From Porphyrobacter sp. AAP60 (GTDB lineage: Bacteria; Pseudomonadota; Alphaproteobacteria; Sphingomonadales; Sphingomonadaceae), in the NCBI RefSeq assembly GCF_001296025.1, contig NZ_LJHV01000007.1:1-59998 (forward strand): DNA of 59,998 nt, written 5' to 3'. Of this stretch, positions 18,101 to 27,106 are shown one piece after another. The first letter of the stretch is position 1, and every line of letters begins with the position of its first letter. Under the pieces are notes generated by a model that searched no databases, was not told the origin of the DNA, and saw only the letters and a list, made by a program, of their open reading frames with translations. The position numbers and the translations under genes were made by a program.

Positions 18101-19125
18101 GCAACACGGCGGCGGCTGCGTTCGCGCCAGAAGGTGAAGCTGTAGCCTTGCGCATAAAGCTGGCGGGCTTCGCGCGGGGTGCGGCGGGGGTGGAGGAGGT
18201 CGCGGTCCTCAGCGACGGCGAGGAAGATGAGGCGGTAGACGGTGCGGAGCAGTTCCTCGAACAGTGCCTGCATGGGGAGCGCGCCGGTGGCGATCTGGTC
18301 GCGCAGGTCCGGGTTGGCGGTGACGATGCCCTGCCCCAGTTCCTCCAGCGCGGTGGCGACGTTGGCGTAGAGGTCCTTGCGGGCCTCGACCCCCTGTTTG
18401 AGCCCGGCCTCGCGCCACTGTTCCAGCGGGCAATCGGATGGGGCAGCCTCCTGCGCGCCGAAGCGGGTTGCGTGGGCAAGGAGCCAGAAGGCGGTGAAGT
18501 CCGCGAACATCTCGTCACGGAACATCGCCCCGAGATCGGCCTCGATCCAGGCGGGGCGTGTGAGGCTGGCGTTGTCGCGCATGATCCGCACGCGGTCTCC
18601 CGCGAAGACGAGGCCCCACAGGGCGTGTTCGGTGCCGTTGAGCCAGTCCTGCAGGAGCGCGGTGGGCGAACGGCGCGGGCGGCCGCCTTCGCCGTCGCCG
18701 AACTCGGGCTGGGATTTGGCGAAGCTATCGCCGGTCTCAACCGGGGCAGCGACGACTACCGGAACTCTGCCGCCCTTGCCTTCCCATGCGATGCGGTAAC
18801 GGCGAGTGCCCTCGCGGTGTTCGACCGGGCCTTGCAGGTCGGTGAAGCCGAGGCACTGGGTCAGCAGGTCGCGGGCGAAGGCGGCGGTCCGGGCGATGGT
18901 CTTGGCGTCCGCCTGATCATAGTCGCGCCAGATCGCCTGACCGATGCGGAAGAAGCGCGCGATCTCGTCGCCGAGGCTGGTGCCTTTGGGGCAGGCGTAG
19001 CTGTCGGCAGTCTTGGGGGTGCGATCGGCGGCGATGACCTTCTGCACCTGTTCGGGCGCAATCAGTCCACCCTCGATGGTGACGGCGACAAGACCGAGTT
19101 CGGTGGAGGAAGAACGGCGTGCCAT
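15175..19125 (-). CDS. Large N6-adenine DNA methyltransferase (DrmMI/PglX-like)
   Basis: A 1316-aa protein starting at ATG 19125, overlapping the SNF2 stop by one base (TGATG). It shows GSYYTPDSLVECLL (about residue 457), the typical entry of PglX and class 1 DISARM methylases. SAM-binding motif I is DPACGSGHFLLG (about residue 503) and catalytic motif IV is NPPWERIKL (about residue 766). The N-terminal 400 residues resemble those of Eco57I-type restriction-modification enzymes, but I see no clear PD-(D/E)XK centre. The C-terminal 450 residues should be the target-recognition part. Expected role: marking host DNA, and possibly sensing or restricting unmarked DNA together with the two helicases encoded just upstream. 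Confidence 0.85.
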   Translation of the reverse strand: MARRSSSTELGLVAVTIEGGLIAPEQVQKVIAADRTPKTADSYACPKGTSLGDEIARFFRIGQAIWRDYDQADAKTIARTAAFARDLLTQCLGFTDLQGPVEHREGTRRYRIAWEGKGGRVPVVVAAPVETGDSFAKSQPEFGDGEGGRPRRSPTALLQDWLNGTEHALWGLVFAGDRVRIMRDNASLTRPAWIEADLGAMFRDEMFADFTAFWLLAHATRFGAQEAAPSDCPLEQWREAGLKQGVEARKDLYANVATALEELGQGIVTANPDLRDQIATGALPMQALFEELLRTVYRLIFLAVAEDRDLLHPRRTPREARQLYAQGYSFTFWRERSRRRVARDSHHDAWEAMKVTLAALEHGEEMLGLPALGGLFSQSSTRHLNAATIPNRAFLAALFCLGFIRKDGITHRINWRDLKTEELGSVYEGLLEIRPSLTASGDFQLGTGAKGNDRKTSGSYYTPDSLVECLLDSALNPVLERAEASGATPEEKVAAILDLKVIDPACGSGHFLLGAARRMADRVARLRNEDAGKEETQAALRDVVSRCIHGVDRNPMAVELAKVALWIESVSPGQPLGFLDANIRCGDALLGVFDLAVLEDGIPDEAYKPLTGDSKDAAKFYLKLNRDAKKGQGAFDFAGGGGFMPSKPIAAGLGRIKAMSEDTVGQVEKKRQAFEAWKADAARYSTEVACDLYMAAFLMPKTEVPASHHRAMVPTTGDVRQRLAGGQVYGPLEGAAREVAGAASVLHWPLEFPDVMVGKGGFDVVLGNPPWERIKLQEQEFFAGHPVAEEPNAAARTRAIAKLAEAPEGSPDRRLYEAFQIAKRIAEATSTFARVLGESGGRYRYTGTGDVNTYALFAEHFLNLTREGGGAGLIVPTGIAADATFAPFFGYLVNSRRLAGLVDFENSAPLFEGVHRSFKFCLLTISSAVAEATFSFFLTDPAQLEHVERRFTLSPSQISRINPNTKTAPVFRARRDAELTSAIYERVPVLIEEERGAAGNPWGFDYMTKMFDMADSSHLFRDIGQLEAENFVKDGTDWVQETGTRYVPLYEAKMVHHYDHRWATFDNASSRDSTLAEKKDPAFEPLPRYWLSVSLAKGRQKTKDWDRGWLMGWRDITNSTNERTAIFSVYPAFAIGHTIRNLFLRQPTEVAAAFIGNTCCIPLDFVARQQVGGTHLTVEMVKQFPILPPSAYDEAALAFIVPRVLELTYTSHSMAPFARDLGYEGPPFAWDEDRRAHLRAELDAWYALAYGLTRDELRYVLDPKDVMGEDYPSETFRVLQKNEIARHGEYRTRRLVLAAYDELTAQGMRPRVEGYR

Positions 19126-21926
19126 CAGTTGGCCTCCGGCACGAGGACATAGAGGCCGATGATGTCGGCGGGCAGAACTGGCTCGACGGTGGTGGTGACG
19201 CCATCCCCGCGGGTGGCGGCCTTTACACGCTCGTGATCATGCGAGAGAGCGGCGGCGCGTTCGGCGGCATAGGCGGCGATTGCGGGTTGGAAATCGGCGT
19301 GGCGCGCGAGTGCAAGGTCGATCTGGCGCTGGTTCGCGGGCGGCTCGATACTGCGGGTGGCTTCGTGCTCCAGTAAGGCCAGCGCCTCGGCGCCGATCGC
19401 AATGGGCTCATTAGACTGCGGGCCAAAGGCAATGCCGGTCGCTTCTTCGGCGAGCAGAGTGCGGCGCCCGCTGGTGACCAGCTTGAAGCGTAGCCGCAGA
19501 GCGAGAAGGACCGTCAGCTTGTCTACGCCGCGGGTCATCCACACGCCGGCCCGTCCAAGGGTCGCCTTACCCTCGACACCGTTCGGATCGAGCGCGCCCT
19601 CGGCCATTGTTCCGGCGAGCGTTGCCACAAGCGGATGGGTGCGGCCGACCTGCGCGACATTAGGGGACAACTTGTCACGGAAGCCAATGATGCGGGTGCC
19701 AGTCAGCCCCCGCGTCGCGAGCTTCTCGCGGAGCTGCTGCGGCATATCATCATAGCGCACACGCCAATGCTTGCTTTGCTGCCCTAGCGGCACATCAAGC
19801 CGTGCCAGCGCGCGGCGAGTGAACCGCTCAACCTCGTCCGGCCCTCCGAGCAGATCGCGCAGCTTGTGCCATTCGGGCAGCACTTCCTCGGGCTTCAGCG
19901 CCGTCTGGGCATAGCGGGTCTGCGTCTTATGAGCGTTTTCCTGAGCATTGCGCCACTGGGTCTCGAGCGTGGCCTCGGCGTCGCCGAAATCGAACAGGCC
20001 CTGCGCACGTGGCTTGCTCGAGTGCAGCAGCATGGCCTGCATCAAGGCATTGGATACGCTCGATGAGTCCTCGGGAACGGGGACGATAACCCCGGTTTCC
20101 TTCTGAATCCGCTTCATCTTCTCGGTGATGACCTTGATCACCGCGCCATCGATGATCGAATTCGCCCCGAACATCATGACCGACCAGACGTGCTCAGCCT
20201 GCTGACCGAAGCGGTCGACGCGGCCATCGCGCTGCTGGTGGCGCGTTGGGTTCCAGTTGAGGTCGTAATGGATCACGGCGTTGAACAGCGACTGGAGGTT
20301 GATCCCCTCCGACAGGCAATCCGTGGCGACCAGGATGCGATTGGGATGATCCTCGAGCGCCTCGACCCGCGCGCGCCGTTCCTCGGGCGTGAGGCGACCG
20401 GTGACAACCTCGACGGTGTGGGACTTGAAGCGGCCGCGCAGCGCCTCGCCCACAGCTTCGGCAGTGGCGATGAAGCGGCAGAAGATGACAGGGCGGGCTT
20501 CCTTGTTGCTGGTAAGATCCTTGACCTGTGCGAGAAGTTCGCGAAATTTGGGATCGTCAGCAAATCGCGCGCACAGGTCTTCGGCTTGCGTAATCAGTTG
20601 GCGAAGTTTTGTGATCTCTTCGCTGTCTCCGGCGGTCGCCGGCTCGATATCGGTATCGGCAAACTCATCGTCATCGTCGTCGAAAAGGACCGGCCCAAGT
20701 AGAGCCTCATCGGCCATGCCGGACAGCCGATTCCGCAATGCACTCAATGCCGCAGCAGGGGACGAGCCGACACAGCGCATCAGGGCGAGCGTGCCCCAGA
20801 AGGCCAGACGGCGAGCTTGCGCCCCATCGGCGCGTGTTGCGACGCCCAAGCAGTATTCGAGGACATCTTCCTGAAATGCCTGAAAATCGCCCGTCAAACT
20901 ATAGGGTGCGTCAGCCTTCATGGGCTCGGCAAAAGAATCGCTCTCGCCCCACTTGCCAGCAATGTCGGCCCGGCGACGCTGGACGAAATGCTGAGCAAGC
21001 CGCCGCCGGTAGCGTTCGAGGGCGTTGGCATCGAGCGTATCCGGCGCACGTGACAGATCGGGATGGAGCAGGCTCAAGAGGCGGGCATAGGCATCCTGAT
21101 TGCCGCTGTGGGGCGTGGCGGTCAGCAGGAGCATGTGGCGGGCCTCATCCTCGACGAGGCGTTGCAACAAGGAGAAGCGCTGCTGGGTGCCCTTCTCACT
21201 GCCGCCGACGCAGCTATGCGCCTCATCGACGATCACGAACTTCGGACACGCCTGCGCAAAGCCTTCGCGGCGGCTATCGGCCTTGATGTAGTCGAGGCTC
21301 ACGACCGTGAAGGGATGAACGCCGAAGATCGTGTCGCCAAGAGCAATACCCTGCTCCAGCGAACGCGCACGCGCTGAGGTAACGGCCACAGCATCGATGT
21401 CGAATTTCTGGGCGAGTTCGCCCACCCATTGATCGACCAGATGCGGCGGGCACAGGACCGTGAAGCTGTCGATCTCCCCGCGGTCCAGCATCTCGCGCAG
21501 GATCATGCCGGCTTCAATCGTCTTCCCGATGCCGACATCGTCCGCGATCAGCATCCGTTTGACCTCGAGCCGCAAAGCCATGAGCAGCGGCACGAGCTGA
21601 TACGCACGCGGTTCGACGCCGAGATGGGCCGCGCTGCGGAATGGCCCCGCCCCCCGGCGCAAGGAGAGCCGCAGTGCATCGGTCAGGAGCCGTGCGGCAT
21701 CCTGCGTGTCTAGCTGCTCTGCGTTGGGCAGAGCAAAGCTCGCCTCACGCACGGGCTCGCGTTCCAGTTTCGGGGCGATGAGGATCGCATCGTCCTCCGA
21801 GCCCGACAAAGGCCGAACCCGCAGAAGGCCTTCCGACGGCTTTGCCAACACGATCCACTCGCGTCCCCGGGCATGCACCAGGTCACCGATCTGGAGCTGG
21901 CCGGGGGCAACGGAAACGGATGTCAT
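19125..21926 (-). CDS. SNF2-family helicase (DrmD-like)
   Basis: A 933-aa protein from ATG 21926, overlapping the upstream helicase stop by four bases (ATGA). Features in order are: a small N-terminal domain (GDLVHARGREWIVL, also found in front of DISARM and RapA-like SNF2 proteins), RAYQLVPLL (Q-like motif), Walker A DDVGIGKTIEAG (about residue 129), LCPPHLVDQW (Ia), VDEAHSC (motif II, about residue 234), LLTATPHSGN (III), and a C-terminal RecA domain with LVATDCLSEGINLQ and HQQRDGRVDRFGQ (V-VI, about residues 540-590). It would translocate on double-stranded DNA using ATP. Together with the following methylase it forms the class 1 DISARM drmD-drmMI pair. Confidence 0.88.
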   Translation of the reverse strand: MTSVSVAPGQLQIGDLVHARGREWIVLAKPSEGLLRVRPLSGSEDDAILIAPKLEREPVREASFALPNAEQLDTQDAARLLTDALRLSLRRGAGPFRSAAHLGVEPRAYQLVPLLMALRLEVKRMLIADDVGIGKTIEAGMILREMLDRGEIDSFTVLCPPHLVDQWVGELAQKFDIDAVAVTSARARSLEQGIALGDTIFGVHPFTVVSLDYIKADSRREGFAQACPKFVIVDEAHSCVGGSEKGTQQRFSLLQRLVEDEARHMLLLTATPHSGNQDAYARLLSLLHPDLSRAPDTLDANALERYRRRLAQHFVQRRRADIAGKWGESDSFAEPMKADAPYSLTGDFQAFQEDVLEYCLGVATRADGAQARRLAFWGTLALMRCVGSSPAAALSALRNRLSGMADEALLGPVLFDDDDDEFADTDIEPATAGDSEEITKLRQLITQAEDLCARFADDPKFRELLAQVKDLTSNKEARPVIFCRFIATAEAVGEALRGRFKSHTVEVVTGRLTPEERRARVEALEDHPNRILVATDCLSEGINLQSLFNAVIHYDLNWNPTRHQQRDGRVDRFGQQAEHVWSVMMFGANSIIDGAVIKVITEKMKRIQKETGVIVPVPEDSSSVSNALMQAMLLHSSKPRAQGLFDFGDAEATLETQWRNAQENAHKTQTRYAQTALKPEEVLPEWHKLRDLLGGPDEVERFTRRALARLDVPLGQQSKHWRVRYDDMPQQLREKLATRGLTGTRIIGFRDKLSPNVAQVGRTHPLVATLAGTMAEGALDPNGVEGKATLGRAGVWMTRGVDKLTVLLALRLRFKLVTSGRRTLLAEEATGIAFGPQSNEPIAIGAEALALLEHEATRSIEPPANQRQIDLALARHADFQPAIAAYAAERAAALSHDHERVKAATRGDGVTTTVEPVLPADIIGLYVLVPEAN

Positions 21927-24900
21927 GCAGAAACTCCCAATGCGATCGCCAGATCTGATGGCGGCGTGGTGCCGGGTTCATCGGGCAGCACAATCAATTC
22001 TCGGCCGAGCTCTGCGCAGCGATCACGCAAGGCGTCCGATGGAGATTGCGTAACCGCCATCACCATGTGGCCGGGCCAGACCATGGAATACTCGATCCCC
22101 GCAATGGTCTCGCTCGAGGGCGCAGGCAAACCCCAGCTGGCGAAGGCCGCAAGCCAAGGATCAGATTGGGTGTCGGCGCCCGCAGGACCGCTCGCAGGCC
22201 AGTCCCTCTCGCACGCGGCGAGCCCGACAAGCACATCAAGCACCCCTTCGTCACGCCGGTCGATCATCTCATGATCTGGCTGGTTGTAGTAGGACAGGAC
22301 GCAGCGATAGCAGCCGGCAACACAGGCATCATCTTTCGCGACGAGCCTGCCCGCCTCGAGACGGTAATGCATCAGATCGAGCGCGACGGCGGCGAGGCGA
22401 CGCCAATGTTCTGGCCCATCCATCAACCGCTTCAGAACGCCAGCACCGCCTTCAGAGGCTTCGTAGAACAGAAGCGCTTTGCGGTTGTCCTTGGTCGGCA
22501 GGGGTTCGCCCAAAAGCTCGCCCGCTTCCAGCACATGCTCGGCTTCGATGGCGCGCACTAGCGCATGCTGCAGTGTCGCCATTTGATTGTTGTCGAGCTC
22601 GATCAGATGATCGAACTTCAGCAGTAGCGCGTTCTTGGTGTCTTCGACGACAGGCACGATAGATTGGCGTTTGGCGCTATTGTCGACGTAGCCCTCATCC
22701 TCACCCTGCGCCTCATTCTTGAGCCAGCGGCCCGAGATCGTGTCGATATCGAAGCCTGTATGTTCCTTATGCGCACGGCGCCGCAAGCCGAGGTTCACAC
22801 GCGAAAGCTTGGTCTGCGGGCCATAACGCAACGCTGCCAAAGGTCCGTCCGAAGTCTTGAGCAACAGGCTTTCCTGGCGAACCGGATCCCACTCAAAGAT
22901 TGTCCTCAGGTCGAATCCGCGGCGTTGGCGGTCCTCGTCGTTCGCCGTAATGCGAGACCTCGGGGCCGCATCGACATTCTCGATCCGATAAAGCTTCGAC
23001 AGTCGCCCTTCCTCGGTGAGCGGCTCATGACACACGATGCACCGTTCGATGGTCTCGCTGCTATGAGCGGCACCGCAGGCGTGGCAGCAGCGCATCGTCG
23101 ATGTGATGAGCTTGTTATCGTTACCTCGAGTGCCAGCAGGAAGCTTGGCGCGGTTGCAGCTGAACGCCTTGCCCTCATGATAGACGAGGCTGTTTGGCCC
23201 GAACTCGGCAATTGCCAGAAAGCGCGGTCGCTGCAGCACTGCCGATCCACGGTCACTATCGACGAAGGCGTAGAGCGGAAGCCGCGGAAAATTGTAGCCA
23301 GGCAGGAAGCCTTCGGTCGCCAAGTAGCGATAGGCGTAGAAGTCCGAGCTTGCTGATGAGACACCCTTGGCCAAAAGTTCGACCTGTTTGTCGGCCGCCA
23401 CGTAGCGCGACCGGGCATCCTTGCGTTCCTGAGCCGAAAGGCCAGGCCGATCAGCGATAGCCGATGCTTCACGCCGCTCTTCGTTTGCTGATCGATAGAG
23501 CGTGCGCCAGCGCTTGAAGGCTTGGTCAATGGCATGCCCCGCGATCCCCCACCGGGCCGTCACGAAATCCTCGGGGCTACCGGTCATTGGTGAACCTTCT
23601 GCCGGCAGCGCCGAGCCGACGATCCTGACCGCCCGCTCGCGCGCTTCTATATCGCTCGTCGCCGAGGCGAATGCCGAGATCAGCCGTGAACAGATCGGCA
23701 AAGCCTCATCATTCATATCGAGATTTTCGGGGATCGATTTGCCAAGACCTTCCTTCGCTGCCGCTAGCCACTCAGCATTGACGTGCGAGGCCAGCAGGTC
23801 CGGGTTGACCAGATCGATCGCGGGCGCCTTGACGATCCCAGCAACGAGATCGGTCCGACGCTCGAAATAGTATTGATCGTGAGGGCTCTGGGCGGCGCAG
23901 TAGGTGACGACCAGAGCGGCTTGGCCGCTTCGTCCCGCCCGCCCGGCACGCTGGGCGTAATTGGCCGGGGTCGGGGGCGCGTTGCGCAGATAGACGACGT
24001 TGAGCTGGGAGATATCGACGCCAAGCTCCATGGTAGGCGAGCAGTAGAGCAGCGGCAGGAAATCCCGCTTCTCTGCGATCACTTTGGCATCGCTGGCGAT
24101 CTCGACCATGCGCTGCTTGTCGCTGTCCCCGAAGCGAAAACGACATTCGCGCATCTCGCGGAGCAAGGACTCGACCTGTGCGGTATGCTCGCGCGCTTCA
24201 AATGCCAGAGGCAACCCGCCGGGTGCAGCAAGCCGCACGGCAACGTCGGAGTAGAGCTCGGCGAAGAACTTGTTGTCCTGCCCCTTCTTCGGTTGCCCCT
24301 CACCCGGTATGATCCGCAGCGCGCCGGGCGCAAGCCGCCAACCCAAGAGCTGACCGGCTGCAAACTCCCGCGCCATCTGATGCCGCGCAGCTGCGAGGAG
24401 CATCGCTTCAATAAGTGGCTCGCGATCAACAAGGGGCAGGTCACCGACCTCAGCCGCGATCGTCCTCGCCAAACCACCGCGTGCTGAAACACGGACGATT
24501 CGGTCATACTTGCTGCCTTGCGTGCCCACGACCAGCGCTGTCTGCGCGCTGAGGTCGTGGTTCTGTTCCTCCTGCGAAATAGCCCACGGGTCCTTGAGGA
24601 ACTGGCGCGACTTGATCGACACCGCTTCAAGCTCATTCGGATCGAGCGCATCGACTGCGATAGCCAAGCCCTGACGCATATGGTCGAACAACAGCCGGAA
24701 CATCTTCTCGCGTTTGTCCGCCGGGACTTGCGACAAGATCGAGAAGCCGCGCTCTTCGGTTTCGCTCATGCGTTCGCGATGTGCGCCTGAGCATGTCGCC
24801 TGATCTTCGGCCAACATCCGAATCCCAGGATAGACGATCCTGATCAGATCGAGCTGGTCGAGGTTTGGGTTGGTAAAACGCCAGCCTCTGCGCAGGTCAT

Positions 24901-27037
24901 TCCAAAGCCGGTGCGCGAGCACCCTGTTGATCGACTTCTTGGCTTCATCGATTGCGGAGAAACTCACCGGGTCGGGATCGAGCATCCATTCCGTCCGGCG
25001 CTCCCGCAGATCGGGATCGAACCCGAGCGCCTTTCTAAGCGCGTTTCCGAACTCCTCATGAGAGAGGCCATCTTCCCCCGCTGACCGCACCGCCTGCAGC
25101 ATGGCGCCGCGCAGCAATGTTACGAAGATGAAGTCGTTGAAATGGCCTGACTGGAGGGCTGCGTCCTGCCGATTATCGGTAAAGCCGAGCAGTTTGCGGC
25201 GATGTATCTCGACCGGTTGACCTGCCCGTTCCATCCAGTCGAGCGCTGCCGTTGTGATCAGGGTCGTTGCGGAACTTCTGCCTTCTGCCGAAAGTCCTGC
25301 CAGCTTGTTGATATCGCGCGCTTGCGGCGCAGGCTGGCTCTTGCAGTGCGGGCAGAATCGAAACTGACCGGGGAAGAACCAGCATAGCAGGCCTTCCGGG
25401 TCATGCCGGCCATCCCGTCCAAGTCGCATCTGACGGCCATCGTGCTTACCGCGATGGGAATTCTTGAGACGCAACTGCCCCGTTGCGGTGGTCTCCTGCC
25501 AACTGGCGGGATAGTCTTCGACATCGCCTGCAAACTCGAGATCACCGCTCGCATCGGGCACGAGAAAGCCGTGTTCGATATCTTCGCCTGTCGCGTCAGG
25601 GCGAGGAGCGACGTCGATAGGACGAGCGATGACACTGCCCCAGTTGTCGATCGAGACGCTATGGACTTCCTGACCGCAGTCCCGACAGAAATAGACGGGA
25701 TAGAGCCGGGATCTGGTCTCCTCTCGGTCAAACTTCTCGCCAACCAGAGAAACACGGCGGCTACCGGATGGCGCAAGCGTTGTATGCGCAGTCCCTGCAC
25801 CCGACAGAAAGCGATGAATTTTAAAAGCCATGAAGGCCTGATCGCGGTCATTGCGACATTCATTCATGGCGACCAGCCGCTCAGCGATAGCAGCGCGGCA
25901 CTGCGTCGGCTCTAGCTGCGTCACTTGTGCAAGCGCGTCCGCCGCCTCGGTCATCGTGCTCGGGGTCGCACGTTTCAGGACTTCGCCGCCATCAAGCCCG
26001 ATGTTCATCTCGATCCAGCAGGCGAGCGGATCGCAAGCGAATTCTTCGAATGTTGCAGCTTCGGCAGACTCGAGGATGGCGGCACGCAGTGCAGCGTCTG
26101 ACGGCAAGCCCTGAGTGCGCCGAACAAGGCTTTCCGTGATAACATCTTCTGAGAAAACAGGACTTCCGAACAACGTGCTTCCGACCTTGGATACCGCATT
26201 TCGTCCTGCGTCTTCGTCGCCCGATGCCATAGTAGCCGATGTGCCAACGCACAGCATCTTGTTCGACCCCATGCGTTCGCGCACCCGGCGAACAAGCATG
26301 GCAACGTCCGCGCCTTGGCGACCGCGATAGGTGTGGAGCTCGTCAAGAACGAGAAACTCGAGCCCTTTCATGTTTTCGATAACTTGCTGGTCGAGTTCAT
26401 CCTGCCGCGTCATCAGCAGCTCGAGCATCATGAAGTTAGTCAGGATGATATCCGGCGCATTGGCGGCCACTGTCCTGCGTTCGCTGTCCTGCTCCTGACC
26501 GGTGTAGCGCGCGAAGGTCGGCTTTAGGTTCGTGTCCAAGCCGCAGTGTTCGATGAATTTCTCCAACTCCTCACGTTGCGAGTTGGCCAGAGCATTCATC
26601 GGATAGATCACAATCGCGCGTGTCCGCCGCGGCTCACCAGCACGCCGCGCAGCAAGGATCCGGTTGATGATCGGAACGAAGAAGCAAAGCGATTTGCCAG
26701 ACCCGGTGCCGGTCGTGACGATGTAGTTCCGGTTTTGCAGCGCCTTCATCAGCGCCTGCTCTTGATGGAGATGCAAGCTGATAGGTGTGCGAGGAGACCC
26801 GAGCGAAAAGACAGCTTCAAGATCCGGGTCGACAACCCCTTGCTGGGCTAAGTCAGAAACTGAGCGTCCGCGCTTGAACTCGGGGTTGAGCCCGATGAGC
26901 GGTTCGGGCCAGAACTTGCCACCTTCATAAACAGCATCAATCTGCTCTCGAAGGTCTGAGGCACGGATCGAGGTAAACGAACGCGCGAACTTCTCGTATC
27001 TGGCGATCAGATCAGCATCGAGCTCGAAAACGTTCAT
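21923..27037 (-). CDS. Giant SF2 helicase with C-terminal DUF1998 (DrmA/DrmB-like fusion)
   Basis: A 1704-aa protein from ATG 27037 with AAGGGG six bases upstream. The N-terminal helicase has LHLHQEQAL, TTGTGSGKSLCFF (about residue 107), VLDELHTYRGRQG (motif II as DELH, about residue 232), VGTSATM, then YCSPTMELGVDIS and QRAGRAGRSGQ (V-VI, about residues 1000-1040). A CRDCG...CPHC pair lies near 449-566 and a second CCHACG...CIVCH zinc site near 1314. The C-terminus holds the DUF1998/MZB cysteine cluster CVAGCYRCVLSYYNQ (about residue 1572). Domain order is that of YprA/MrfA-type helicases. DISARM divides comparable functions between DrmA (helicase) and DrmB (DUF1998). Probable role: DNA loading and unwinding in the defence complex. 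Confidence 0.85.
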   Translation of the reverse strand: MNVFELDADLIARYEKFARSFTSIRASDLREQIDAVYEGGKFWPEPLIGLNPEFKRGRSVSDLAQQGVVDPDLEAVFSLGSPRTPISLHLHQEQALMKALQNRNYIVTTGTGSGKSLCFFVPIINRILAARRAGEPRRTRAIVIYPMNALANSQREELEKFIEHCGLDTNLKPTFARYTGQEQDSERRTVAANAPDIILTNFMMLELLMTRQDELDQQVIENMKGLEFLVLDELHTYRGRQGADVAMLVRRVRERMGSNKMLCVGTSATMASGDEDAGRNAVSKVGSTLFGSPVFSEDVITESLVRRTQGLPSDAALRAAILESAEAATFEEFACDPLACWIEMNIGLDGGEVLKRATPSTMTEAADALAQVTQLEPTQCRAAIAERLVAMNECRNDRDQAFMAFKIHRFLSGAGTAHTTLAPSGSRRVSLVGEKFDREETRSRLYPVYFCRDCGQEVHSVSIDNWGSVIARPIDVAPRPDATGEDIEHGFLVPDASGDLEFAGDVEDYPASWQETTATGQLRLKNSHRGKHDGRQMRLGRDGRHDPEGLLCWFFPGQFRFCPHCKSQPAPQARDINKLAGLSAEGRSSATTLITTAALDWMERAGQPVEIHRRKLLGFTDNRQDAALQSGHFNDFIFVTLLRGAMLQAVRSAGEDGLSHEEFGNALRKALGFDPDLRERRTEWMLDPDPVSFSAIDEAKKSINRVLAHRLWNDLRRGWRFTNPNLDQLDLIRIVYPGIRMLAEDQATCSGAHRERMSETEERGFSILSQVPADKREKMFRLLFDHMRQGLAIAVDALDPNELEAVSIKSRQFLKDPWAISQEEQNHDLSAQTALVVGTQGSKYDRIVRVSARGGLARTIAAEVGDLPLVDREPLIEAMLLAAARHQMAREFAAGQLLGWRLAPGALRIIPGEGQPKKGQDNKFFAELYSDVAVRLAAPGGLPLAFEAREHTAQVESLLREMRECRFRFGDSDKQRMVEIASDAKVIAEKRDFLPLLYCSPTMELGVDISQLNVVYLRNAPPTPANYAQRAGRAGRSGQAALVVTYCAAQSPHDQYYFERRTDLVAGIVKAPAIDLVNPDLLASHVNAEWLAAAKEGLGKSIPENLDMNDEALPICSRLISAFASATSDIEARERAVRIVGSALPAEGSPMTGSPEDFVTARWGIAGHAIDQAFKRWRTLYRSANEERREASAIADRPGLSAQERKDARSRYVAADKQVELLAKGVSSASSDFYAYRYLATEGFLPGYNFPRLPLYAFVDSDRGSAVLQRPRFLAIAEFGPNSLVYHEGKAFSCNRAKLPAGTRGNDNKLITSTMRCCHACGAAHSSETIERCIVCHEPLTEEGRLSKLYRIENVDAAPRSRITANDEDRQRRGFDLRTIFEWDPVRQESLLLKTSDGPLAALRYGPQTKLSRVNLGLRRRAHKEHTGFDIDTISGRWLKNEAQGEDEGYVDNSAKRQSIVPVVEDTKNALLLKFDHLIELDNNQMATLQHALVRAIEAEHVLEAGELLGEPLPTKDNRKALLFYEASEGGAGVLKRLMDGPEHWRRLAAVALDLMHYRLEAGRLVAKDDACVAGCYRCVLSYYNQPDHEMIDRRDEGVLDVLVGLAACERDWPASGPAGADTQSDPWLAAFASWGLPAPSSETIAGIEYSMVWPGHMVMAVTQSPSDALRDRCAELGRELIVLPDEPGTTPPSDLAIALGVSA

Positions 27038-27106
27038 GGCAACCCCTTGAGTATTATGCCCATCATAGCCGCCAATGGGCGGATTGCAGCGGTTAATCTA
27101 GGAAAG

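Noticed and set aside
16771..19152. 793-codon plus-strand frame opposite the methyltransferase gene
   Set aside because: Composition (A, G, E, V, R repeats) is that expected antisense to a GC-rich gene; the minus strand holds clear methylase motifs.
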